Assembly: GCA_944392335.1 (NCBI GenBank) | Contig: CALXWJ010000088.1 | Coordinates: 40,848-104,847, forward strand | DNA: 64,000 nt | Source: an uncultured Clostridia bacterium | GTDB taxonomy: Bacteria; Bacillota; Clostridia; UBA1381 | Direction of reading: 5' to 3' | Shown here: positions 53,345 to 61,042 of the stretch, one piece after another | Position numbering within the stretch: the first letter of the stretch is position 1 | Layout: the number at the start of each line of letters is the position of its first letter | Program-made: the position numbers and the translations under genes | Notes under the pieces: model-generated | The model's database searches: none | Seen by the model: the letters and a program-made list of their open reading frames with translations, nothing else | What the model was told of the DNA's origin: nothing

Positions 53345-54417
53345 TTCAGAACTACCTCCTCGATCGACATCACCGGCATCTCGCCGCCAAGCTTAAGCAT
53401 TTCATACTCGGCAGGCGACTGTGTAACAATATACTCTGCGCCGGTATTTAAAGCATTGACCGCCCTGTTACGCGCGACAGCTTTCATAACATCGGGCATA
53501 TACTCGTTCATAATAAGATTTCCGGCAAGCACCGTGTCTTTATTATATAATAGCATTTCTTTTATATCCGCGCAAGCAGAAATTATATTTCTTGCCGGTA
53601 AAAATTCCTCAAGCTCTCTTGAAAGATTGTAATTGTCCTGTACAGTGACGGTTATATCGGATTTTTTTGGCTTCAGCGCCCCGTCATTTATAAGCTTTTC
53701 AATATATGATGTAAATGTGACCGTCCTGCCCTTCAACGGTATATCCCATTCCCTGAAGTCGCGCATAAACGTCTTCGCGTCAGCCGGGTCATAAGCTATG
53801 ATCGTATCATAATCAAGCGCGTCGGCACAGCTTTTCATTATTTGCTTTGTTTCCTCGGCAGCTCCCACAAGAAAGTTCATCGCAAAGCCACTGTCGGGCT
53901 CATTCTCAAGAACGGTAAATTCAATACCCGCGGCTTCCATAAGCCTTATCGCGTTTATCGCGGATTCAGGGCTTTTATATATCGCGTCCCTTCCGAGAAA
54001 CAGCAGCGTATCGGTTTTGGCTGTATGAGGTTTTATCGCGGCGGCAAGCCCCGCCGTATATTCCTTCATTCCGTATACGTTTCCCGTTTCACAGATGTTT
54101 TCGATAAGTCGGTTTATATAATCCGGTGTTTCACCATTCAATGCAAGCTCAAGCCTGATCTCCCTCGTAAACCGCACCGGATCCCAGCCTGTAACACACT
54201 CATTTGTACATGCCCCGCAAAGAGCGCACTCGTACATATTGTCAGCAACCTCCGAAAGCGGCTCTGCCCCTCTTTCTACAAGAGACAGACTGAGTGCTCT
54301 GGCGCGCGCTGTATTCCTCTCCTGACCGGTTGCATTGCCTATCGGGCATATATGACGGCACATCCAGCAAAATCGACAGCTGTCTATAATTTCCTTACTT
54401 TTCTGTGAAATAAGCAT
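53329..54417 (-). CDS. Iron-sulfur protein of a GlcF/GlpC-like electron-transfer module
   Basis: 362 residues; GGAGGG six bases before the ATG. Two [4Fe-4S] sites: CRFCWMCRHICPIG (residues 14-27) and CALCGACTNECVTG (about 63-76), as in GlpC, GlcF and LldE-type proteins. The C-terminal 250 residues do not show the duplicated CCG domain. It lies 11 bp after the FAD dehydrogenase, the standard partner of such Fe-S subunits, so electrons may pass FAD to Fe-S to ETF (inference). Confidence 0.87.
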   Translation of the reverse strand: MLISQKSKEIIDSCRFCWMCRHICPIGNATGQERNTARARALSLSLVERGAEPLSEVADNMYECALCGACTNECVTGWDPVRFTREIRLELALNGETPDYINRLIENICETGNVYGMKEYTAGLAAAIKPHTAKTDTLLFLGRDAIYKSPESAINAIRLMEAAGIEFTVLENEPDSGFAMNFLVGAAEETKQIMKSCADALDYDTIIAYDPADAKTFMRDFREWDIPLKGRTVTFTSYIEKLINDGALKPKKSDITVTVQDNYNLSRELEEFLPARNIISACADIKEMLLYNKDTVLAGNLIMNEYMPDVMKAVARNRAVNALNTGAEYIVTQSPAEYEMLKLGGEMPVMSIEEVVLKCLQA

Positions 54418-54428
54418 CTTTTTCCCTC

Positions 54429-55847
54429 CTATAGCCCCAGTTTAAACGGGTTCATTATCCCGTTCGGATCGAGCTGCTTTTTTAATGCTTCAAATACCTG
54501 CATTGCAGGGCCATACTGTTCCTTCATGAGCCTGCCAAGCTTTATTCCCACACCGTGATGGTCGTTTACAACTCCTCCGTTAGCGATCGCGGTACGGACG
54601 CCGCAGCTCCAAACGGCATTGTGAAGTCTCAGCGCCTCATGCGGGTCCTCGGGGACGTCATCAATGATAAATCTGTCATAGATCATGCAGCCCCACTCAT
54701 ACCAATGGGAAAAATGCGCTATAAAGCGTGCCATAGGGAAATTCGTTTCAATAGCTTTCTTCATTTCCCAGTATATTTTTTCGATTTTATCATACGGCGC
54801 GATCGTGTCCATTGTACCGAACATCTGAGGCAGATCCATCATATATCCCGGATAGAAGAACGTAATTTTTTCCTTCCACCATTTTTCTCCGTACTCACTG
54901 CCCAGATCCTCCGCGCCGTACTTTGTAAAGGTATCCATAAGTATCTTATGCTCAGCCTCTGCCAGTTCCTTTGTGCCCTCGATCGCTATGTTCATAAACG
55001 CGCCCTTCTTTTGAACGCCGACGATCTTCTTTATCAGCGTTGCTGTTTCAGCCTCGTCATAAAGCCTCATGACCGACGGCTTGAATTTCTGAAGGAGTTC
55101 ACGTCCAGCATTAAAAGCGTCTGTCATATTATGGAACAGAAAGCCTCGGAAACGGCGCTCTTCGGGCTGTTCGTAAATTCGCATCTGGGCCTTTGTTATA
55201 ATTCCGAGCGTCCCCTCGGAACCGATAAATATCTGATTAAGATCCGGTCCCGCCGCGTGCTTCGGTGACGGCGAAGTTTTTATGATACTGCCGTTCGGCA
55301 AAACGACCTCCATCTGAAGCGTCATATCGTCTATCTTTCCGTATTTTGTTGACGAAACGCCTATCCCCCGATGTGCAAGAAAACCTCCTACCGTTGAACA
55401 TGTCAGAGAACTGGGATAATGCATCGTAGCATAGCCCTTTTCGTTTGCCGCCCACTCGATATGCTTGTATATCGCTCCGGCGCCGCATTCTATGTACATC
55501 CCCTGCGTATTGACATCATATATACGGTTCATGCGCTTAGTATCCAAGAGTATGCCTCCGCACACCGGAATGGCTCCGCCTTGTGTTCCGCCGCCGCCTC
55601 CCCAGGTCGTTACGGGGATCTTATAGTAGTTTGCGATCTGCAGCACCTTTGACGTCTCTTCCGCGTCCTTCGGAGATACTACAAAATCGCCCTCCGGCAT
55701 GCGTTTTCCCCTATCTGCCCACATTCTTGAAAGCCAGAAATAATCAACACTGTGGGTAAGCTTATCGATGGTTCGTGTGGAACAATTTTCCCTGCCTACG
55801 GCGTCCTCAAGCTCCGAGGCTATCATATCCATTAAAAAATCGTTCAT
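54429..55847 (-). CDS. FAD-dependent dehydrogenase (GlcD/AGPS-type)
   Basis: 472 residues from ATG 55847 (GGAGGATTATA upstream). An FAD_binding_4 domain: VTTWGGGGGTQGGAIP, GILLDTKRMNRI, STVGGFLAHRGIG and GSEGTLGIITKAQMRI. The C-terminal substrate domain ends LDPNGIMNPFK as in GlcD/D-lactate dehydrogenases, and SVMRLYDEAETA is reminiscent of alkyl-DHAP synthase. It oxidises a hydroxy-acid or polyol. With an Fe-S subunit and ETF in the operon it could be an ETF-linked or bifurcating dehydrogenase like lactate dehydrogenase-ETF of acetogens. Confidence 0.9.
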   Translation of the reverse strand: MNDFLMDMIASELEDAVGRENCSTRTIDKLTHSVDYFWLSRMWADRGKRMPEGDFVVSPKDAEETSKVLQIANYYKIPVTTWGGGGGTQGGAIPVCGGILLDTKRMNRIYDVNTQGMYIECGAGAIYKHIEWAANEKGYATMHYPSSLTCSTVGGFLAHRGIGVSSTKYGKIDDMTLQMEVVLPNGSIIKTSPSPKHAAGPDLNQIFIGSEGTLGIITKAQMRIYEQPEERRFRGFLFHNMTDAFNAGRELLQKFKPSVMRLYDEAETATLIKKIVGVQKKGAFMNIAIEGTKELAEAEHKILMDTFTKYGAEDLGSEYGEKWWKEKITFFYPGYMMDLPQMFGTMDTIAPYDKIEKIYWEMKKAIETNFPMARFIAHFSHWYEWGCMIYDRFIIDDVPEDPHEALRLHNAVWSCGVRTAIANGGVVNDHHGVGIKLGRLMKEQYGPAMQVFEALKKQLDPNGIMNPFKLGL

Positions 55848-55883
55848 TATAATCCTCCATTCTTCCGCCCGCGGCGGCATAGA

Positions 55884-57287
55884 TCAGCTGTTTATATCAT
55901 CATACTCCAAGCCGGGCAAATACTTGCAAAATTCCTTTAAAGCCCCGGCATACCCGCCGTATATCTCGCTCATATGATGGATATACGGGCCTTCTATCAT
56001 TTTTCTTTCAAGTCTTGGCAGATCCTCAAATTCCGCCCACATATATGTCCCGAATGTATGTGGGCCGTCGGTGGTATCAAACTCGCCGCCCAAGAGTGTA
56101 TATCTCCCTCTGTCTCCCTGAAATCTTGCTATGGTATAATGTCCGTCCCTTACTCTGAAGCTCGGCTTTGTGTTGAAAAGTCTTGCCTCTTCGCCTTCCT
56201 TTTTGACCGAATACGGGAACGGCCCGCAGTGCCACAAAAGCTCGGCGTTTCTGTTTGATGGGTGTCTTGTTGTAAACTCCCCGAACAGCGGCGCTTCATG
56301 CCCCCTTGCGGCACACCTGAGGAGAGCCTGCGTTATCGCGCCGTGCATATCGGATTCACATGTAACTATATATCCCATATCATAAAGTATGCTCATCGCA
56401 AGACACGGATTCGCGCCGAAGGCCTGCGGCATGCACGTCCAGCATTCACTGAGCAGCACATCCGCATTTGTCTCTTCAAAGACCTCGATATACGCGTAAA
56501 CAAACGTAAGCATTTTTTTCAAAGTCTCATCATCAATATCTGCCGTATCATATATTTTTTTCAGCCTGTCGATATCAGCTTCAAGCTCAAAAGACTTTTC
56601 CCCAAGGAGCCTATTAAGCTTTTCCGCCATAATCGTCATGTTTACAGTAGAAATATTTATCCCGAACCGCTCCGTAAGCTCAAGCTCGTTTGCCATAACG
56701 CTCTTGAACGGATTAAGTCTTGTACCTACCTGTGTTATCCTCAGCTTCTTAAAATTTTTTACCATACAGACCACCGATAAAAACTGCTTAAAGCCGTCGC
56801 TGAATGACATATCCTCTATACGGCAGTTCTCTATATACGAAAATGGTATTTTGTAACGCCTCAGCTGCTTGCTGACGGCGAACAGTCCGCATTGGCAGTC
56901 TGTATATCTTATTCCGTTATCCTCAAAGACCGTATCCTGCGGTCCCCACAAAAGTACAGGGAGCTTCATCATTTTGGCGATCTGACCCATAGCCTCTTCG
57001 TTTCCGAAATTGCAGTTTATAAGAAATACAGCATCAACGCCGCGCTTCTCAAATTCGCGCTTGATCCTTTCACACTGCTCAACTCTTGACAAAAGACCTT
57101 CGTCATTGAGCCATTCAAGATCGACAAATTCGGTATCCGCGTCACTGAACCTTTCAATTATGTATTTTATGGCCCTGTCTTTATTCTCCCTTGCTTTTTC
57201 CGGCTCGAAAATCCCTTTTCTCGTCGCCTCATCGGCGAGCTGACGCCTTCCGGGAACAAGACCTATTTTGATTTTGTAATCAAGCAT
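55884..57287 (-). CDS. L-fucose/L-arabinose isomerase-family protein
   Basis: 467 residues; AAAGGG nine bases before the ATG. KIGLVPGRRQLADEA at the start, the FLINCNFGNEEAMGQIA region and the ECWTCMPQAFGANPCLAMS and CESDMHGAITQALL segments fit the FucI/AraA-like superfamily (three-domain aldose-ketose isomerases) including the acidic metal ligands. It is the first gene of the operon, so the pathway probably starts with an aldose-ketose isomerization or a related step. Shorter than FucI (about 590) and nearer the distant 'L-fucose isomerase and related' group. Confidence 0.8.
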   Translation of the reverse strand: MLDYKIKIGLVPGRRQLADEATRKGIFEPEKARENKDRAIKYIIERFSDADTEFVDLEWLNDEGLLSRVEQCERIKREFEKRGVDAVFLINCNFGNEEAMGQIAKMMKLPVLLWGPQDTVFEDNGIRYTDCQCGLFAVSKQLRRYKIPFSYIENCRIEDMSFSDGFKQFLSVVCMVKNFKKLRITQVGTRLNPFKSVMANELELTERFGINISTVNMTIMAEKLNRLLGEKSFELEADIDRLKKIYDTADIDDETLKKMLTFVYAYIEVFEETNADVLLSECWTCMPQAFGANPCLAMSILYDMGYIVTCESDMHGAITQALLRCAARGHEAPLFGEFTTRHPSNRNAELLWHCGPFPYSVKKEGEEARLFNTKPSFRVRDGHYTIARFQGDRGRYTLLGGEFDTTDGPHTFGTYMWAEFEDLPRLERKMIEGPYIHHMSEIYGGYAGALKEFCKYLPGLEYDDINS

Positions 57288-57303
57288 ATATACGCGCCCT
57301 TTC

Positions 57304-57393
57304 TGAAAATATTTTTCATTATACCTTTATTTTTTCATTAATAATTATAGCACATATAAAAATAATTTTCAATAGTTTTTTGAAAATTATTTT
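57304..57393. promoter_or_regulatory. RpiR-type operator cluster
   Basis: TGAAAATATTTTTCA (57304-57318) and the inverted pair AAAATAATTTTCAA / TTGAAAATTATTTT (about 57359-57393) lie in the divergent promoter region of the isomerase operon and the RpiR gene. TGAAAATAATTTTCA recurs at 60338-60352. Confidence 0.6.
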
Positions 57394-57397
57394 ACAA

Positions 57398-57426
57398 TTG
57401 ACAAAAAATATTTTTTATGATATCAT
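57398..57426 (+). promoter_or_regulatory. Promoter of the RpiR gene
   Basis: TTGACA (57398-57403), 17 bp, TATCAT (57421-57426), directly downstream of the operator pair. Confidence 0.75.
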
Positions 57427-57463
57427 AAATTATGAAGAAAAATTTCAGAACAGGTGCATAACT

Positions 57464-58297
57464 ATGAGAAAAACCACACTAAAAATAAAAATACTGTATA
57501 ATAAGATGGGCAGTGCCGAAAAAAAAATAGCCGATTGGATATTTGACAATCCCGACGAGATAATACCGCTGTCTATAAGTGAGCTTGCGGAGAGATGCGG
57601 CTGCAGCGAAGCCACGATAGTACGCTTTGCAAAAAGGATTGGCTGCGGAGGCTATCAAGAGCTTAAAATTTCTCTTGCCCAGGAGGAGGGCCGCTCCAAA
57701 ATACCGGATTCTATTTCCGCAGACGATTCATGTTTTGAGATTTTTGAAAAAGTTTCAAACGACATTTATTGTACTCTTGAAATGACAAAGTCGGTCCTTG
57801 ACAAGGAGTCGCTCTCAGCCGTCGCAGAGCTTATACTCGGTTCAAAAAGGATAGCGGTATTCGGACTCGGAAATTCCGCGGCCGTAGCTATTGACATGCA
57901 GCACAAGCTTCTTAGGGTCGGCTGTGAGATCTACGCCTACTGCGACAATCACATGCAGGCAATAGCGGCGTCCAACCTGCATAAAGGCGATATTGCCTTT
58001 GGTATTTCGCATTCCGGTTCGTCACGCGACGTCGTTGAAGCGCTTTCCGTTGCAAAATCAAACGGCGCGGCTACCGTTGCGATAACAAGCCGCGGCAAGT
58101 CACCTATCCTTAAATACAGTGATTATGTCTTAAATACCAATTCCAATGAAACGAAATATAGTATTCTGGGACTTAATTCGAGGATCGCGCAGCTCGCCAT
58201 AATCAATACGCTGTACTATTACATAATATGTCACAGCGGCAAGGCGGATGAAGCAATACAGTCAACAGAAAAATCACTGCAAAGCAAAAAATATTAA
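57464..58297 (+). CDS. MurR/RpiR-family regulator
   Basis: 277 residues from ATG 57464 (AGGTG eight bases upstream; the longer frame begins in the promoter). The N-terminal HTH_6 domain (IADWIFDNPDEIIPLSISELAERCGCSEATIVRFAKRIG) precedes a SIS sugar-phosphate sensor (IAVFGLGNSAAVAIDMQHKLL, IAFGISHSGSSRDVVEAL). It probably senses a sugar phosphate made by the divergent operon. Palindromes TGAAAAT-ATTTTCA in the intergenic region are its likely operators. Confidence 0.92.
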   Translation: MRKTTLKIKILYNKMGSAEKKIADWIFDNPDEIIPLSISELAERCGCSEATIVRFAKRIGCGGYQELKISLAQEEGRSKIPDSISADDSCFEIFEKVSNDIYCTLEMTKSVLDKESLSAVAELILGSKRIAVFGLGNSAAVAIDMQHKLLRVGCEIYAYCDNHMQAIAASNLHKGDIAFGISHSGSSRDVVEALSVAKSNGAATVAITSRGKSPILKYSDYVLNTNSNETKYSILGLNSRIAQLAIINTLYYYIICHSGKADEAIQSTEKSLQSKKY

Positions 58298-58642
58298 CCG
58301 CTCGGATTGATCTGTTCTCTGCGAAATCCATACCTGATTTTATCACAGCCCTTCAGTCTGTTTATACCGATATCATCAAATAATCCGTATTAAAGGCTGT
58401 CGCTTTTAGCGCAGATCGCATCTGTAGAAAACACGTTGCGTTTCCCGCAGACACTACAGACGAAATGCACCACTCGGAGTACACAAAGTACGCCGTCGGG
58501 TGCATTTCGTCCGTTCTGCATCTAAAATCGACCAGCCCTATACAATTTTTAATGCAACAGCCCCATCTTCATAATTTACATCATCTCTTTGCCCGTTGAC
58601 CGGCAAAACACATAACCGGTATACCTTGTCAAAATCCTTTGA
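58298..58642. other. Intergenic region with repeat S2
   Basis: Between convergent RpiR and GH4 genes; filled mainly by S2. No ORF. Confidence 0.6.
58391..58563 (-). repeat. Second repeat family, long copy S2 (reverse of S1)
   Basis: Ends match S1 in reverse complement (GGGGCTGTTGCATTAAAAATTG and GCGCTAAAAGCGACAGCC). The middle holds an extra segment with a strong inverted repeat GACGAAATGCACC...GGTGCATTTCGTC-like (58462-58510). Confidence 0.7.
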
Positions 58643-59956
58643 TCATTTATATTCACCCAAAAAATCACGGTTGATCTCAAACAGCTCATCACACATGTTT
58701 TTAATCTCCTCCAATGAGCATACGGCAGATGCCAGCGGGTCATTATACACAGCATAATATACCATTTCCTTACTTTTCCTCATTGCAGCCTCTATAGTGA
58801 GATTTTCTATACGGGCTGTTGTATTGACAAGTATCGCCAGATGCTCAGGCAACGGTCCCGCAATGGTTGTTTTTATCCCGGAGCGGTCTGCCGCAACAGG
58901 CACCTCAACGCATGCATCATATGGGAGATTGGGTATTGAGCCGCGGTTTTGAACATTTCCGTTGAATATAAACGGCTTTCCATCACCAAAGCGCGCATTG
59001 AATACATCCGCTGCATATTCATCACTCTTATTTTTGTCCGGTTCCTTGTCCAGCCATTCCTCATACTGCTTGTTCGGGTTCGCCTTTCTTTCAAGCCTCA
59101 AATTAAGAGAAAATGCATACAGTCCCGGATTCCAATTTGTCGAATGCGTACAGTATTTTTCTATCAGATCGGGGCGCTTTCTGAACCACTGATTATATTC
59201 GGAATTATGACCGCTCGATTCAGTGACATAATATCCAAGCTTCAACAGCATCTCATTGCGGACGATCTCTTTATTATATATCTCGGGATCATTCATGAGG
59301 TTTAAAAGCTTCGGATAAAGATTCTTATGCTTATGCTCCAGCACAGTGAAAAACGCCTGATGGTTTACGCCCATACATTTATAGTCTATCTCATCCTTTG
59401 GTATATCGAGCCATTCGGCAAGCATTTCTATCGTATGCTGAACACTGTGGCAAAGACCTGTGACTTCCACATTTGTGTATTTCTGCATAGCGCCGCATAG
59501 GATCGCCATTGGATTTGTATAATTTAAAAAAACGGCATAAGGGCAATATTTTTCTATATCGCGGCACAGCCCTATCATAACAGGTATGTTTCTCAGTGCT
59601 CTGAATATTCCCGAAACACCGCGCGTATCTCCCACATTCATGTCAACGCCGTATTTTTTCGGGATCTCAATATCGTATCTCCATATGTCTACATCACCGT
59701 TGAATATCGTGCACAGCACTCCGTCAGCGCCCTTAAGCGCCTCAGCACGGTCCATCGTAGCGGTTATTCTGCAATTCGGGCAATCCATGAAATCCGTTAT
59801 GCGTTTGCATATCTTTGTGATATTTTCAAGGTTCTCCTTATTTGTATCCATAAGTGCTATTTCACATTCCCGAAACGCGGGGAATGTGAGCAGATCTCTT
59901 ACACAGCTGCTCGTAAATTGCAAACTTCCCGCCCCTATAAACGCAAATTTAATCAT
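58643..59956 (-). CDS. GH4-family glycosidase (alpha-galactosidase/6-phospho-glucosidase-like)
   Basis: 437 residues from ATG 59956 (GGAGGATCGG upstream). The NAD-binding start FAFIGAGSLQFTSS, LNYTNPMAIL, the metal ligands GLCHSVQHT (Cys-His) and GVNHQAFF (His) identify GH4, which uses NAD and Mn2+ in a redox-elimination mechanism. It resembles MelA-type alpha-galactosidase/alpha-glucuronidase more than phospho-glucosidases (SSGHNSEYNQWFRK), but specificity is not decided. An RpiR-type operator lies 380 bp upstream, perhaps in the same regulon. Confidence 0.9.
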   Translation of the reverse strand: MIKFAFIGAGSLQFTSSCVRDLLTFPAFRECEIALMDTNKENLENITKICKRITDFMDCPNCRITATMDRAEALKGADGVLCTIFNGDVDIWRYDIEIPKKYGVDMNVGDTRGVSGIFRALRNIPVMIGLCRDIEKYCPYAVFLNYTNPMAILCGAMQKYTNVEVTGLCHSVQHTIEMLAEWLDIPKDEIDYKCMGVNHQAFFTVLEHKHKNLYPKLLNLMNDPEIYNKEIVRNEMLLKLGYYVTESSGHNSEYNQWFRKRPDLIEKYCTHSTNWNPGLYAFSLNLRLERKANPNKQYEEWLDKEPDKNKSDEYAADVFNARFGDGKPFIFNGNVQNRGSIPNLPYDACVEVPVAADRSGIKTTIAGPLPEHLAILVNTTARIENLTIEAAMRKSKEMVYYAVYNDPLASAVCSLEEIKNMCDELFEINRDFLGEYK

Positions 59957-60108
59957 TTCCGATCCTCCTGTTTTTTTGTAATAATAAGCCATATATGGCT
60001 GTATATTCCTCCGCCCTGATACCGCCATACCTCATTTGCTGAAGAATACGTATATACGGCAAGCACATTTTTCTTATCAAAATTAACAATTTCTTGTTTT
60101 TTTGTCAA

Positions 60109-60242
60109 TATTCAATAAGGGATTGTCCCGTCATTCAACCAAGATAAGAGCGCCGGCTGCGCTGTTATCAGCGGAATATTGTACTCTTACCGGTTATAAA
60201 TATGTAACCTGCCGCCGGTTACGGCGGGGGACAACACGCGCG
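60109..60242 (+). repeat. Dispersed structured repeat, copy R6
   Basis: CAATAAGGGATTGTCCCGTC at the left, GCGCTGTTATCAGCGGAA, CCGGTTATAAATATG and the hairpin CTGCCGCCGGTTACGGCGGGGG followed by ACAACACGCGCG as in R3. Confidence 0.75.
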
Positions 60243-60335
60243 TAGTTATAATAGCACAATAGTTTTATAATTGCAATACTTTTTTGAAAATATTTTTTAT
60301 TTTTCTAAATTTTTTTAAATTATTTATTATTTACC

Positions 60336-60352
60336 ATGAAAATAATTTTCAT
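60336..60352. promoter_or_regulatory. Putative RpiR-type operator near the GH4 gene
   Basis: ATGAAAATAATTTTCAT, a near-perfect palindrome matching those at 57.3 kb. It lies 380 bp from the GH4 start and 355 bp before the nhaC promoter. Confidence 0.5.
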
Positions 60353-60706
60353 AGTATAAAATATACAATCAAATAAAAACTGTTTTTTCTTACATTATTT
60401 GAGAAAAATCCATTTTTTGTTTTCCGCGGGCTATGCTTTAGCACGTTCATTTTATCGGGCATTTAAAAGCTTTTTGGCAAAAATCCGCGGAATTTTGTGA
60501 AAACCTTATGCTATTTTTTCATTTTAACCTTACAAAACCTGCTGCCATTATTACAACACATATTTATGTTTATGACAAGACCTTTTTAAAAAGGCACAAG
60601 ACAGATAAAATATCGGTTTCGCGTTCTAATCTTAATATATATATTTACATAAATCATACAAAATAGATAAAAATTAAAAAAAGATTTACATTTTTTTTGT
60701 TTTTTG

Positions 60707-60735
60707 TTGACAAATAATAAATATTATGCTACTAT
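60707..60735 (+). promoter_or_regulatory. Promoter of the NhaC-family gene
   Basis: TTGACA (60707-60712), 17 bp, TACTAT (60730-60735). It gives a leader of about 300 nt. Confidence 0.7.
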
Positions 60736-60741
60736 TCAGAT

Positions 60742-61011
60742 ATATTTTAATATAATGCAAAAAAATGGTGAATAGGGAACAACAACTGCTTTTTTAAACA
60801 CTGCAGTGTGTTAAAGTGAAAGGGATTTTGCCGAAATATATGCATGAGATAAAGACCGCATATAAGTGTATGTTTCAGAGCATGTAGCCTGCTGTCATAT
60901 AACATATTGCCTTTTTGAGCTGGTTTACGCATTATATGCAAAAGCACTGTCATAACCGATAATATTTTAATTTGCAACGGTTGTGGTATTGTTATGCCCG
61001 GCCGTTTTTTT
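60742..61011 (+). ncRNA. Lysine-riboswitch-like attenuator leader
   Basis: The leader has GAAAGG (60818-60823) and GCCGAA (60830-60835) spaced as in lysine riboswitches, a stem ATATGC/GCATAT, and CTGTCATATAACATAT (60892-60907) matching the P5 segment. A terminator ACGGTTGTGG...CCCGGCCGTTTTTTT (60977-61011) lies 32 bp before the ORF. The 5' AGAGG-type and 3' GGAG-type strands of P1 are not clearly seen, so this is a variant or a degenerate copy. NhaC-type transporters are known lysine-riboswitch targets. Confidence 0.55.
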
Positions 61012-61042
61012 GCGGTAAATTTATAATATTTGGGAGGTTGTT

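Larger units (their letters stand above)
59957..60706. other. AT-rich intergenic region with repeat R6 and an operator
   Basis: Contains R6 (60109-60242) and the palindrome at 60336-60352. The rest is AT-rich with poly-T/poly-A runs. No supported ORF. Confidence 0.6.

Noticed and set aside
60742..60940. Cobalamin riboswitch reading of AATAGGGAA in the NhaC leader
   Set aside because: The pseudoknot and CCCGC-ACTG parts of the cobalamin aptamer are absent; the GAAAGG/GCCGAA/CTGTCA order fits the lysine class better.
60747..60977. 76-codon minus-strand ORF before the NhaC gene
   Set aside because: It lies antisense to the attenuator leader, has no ribosome site and no recognisable domain.
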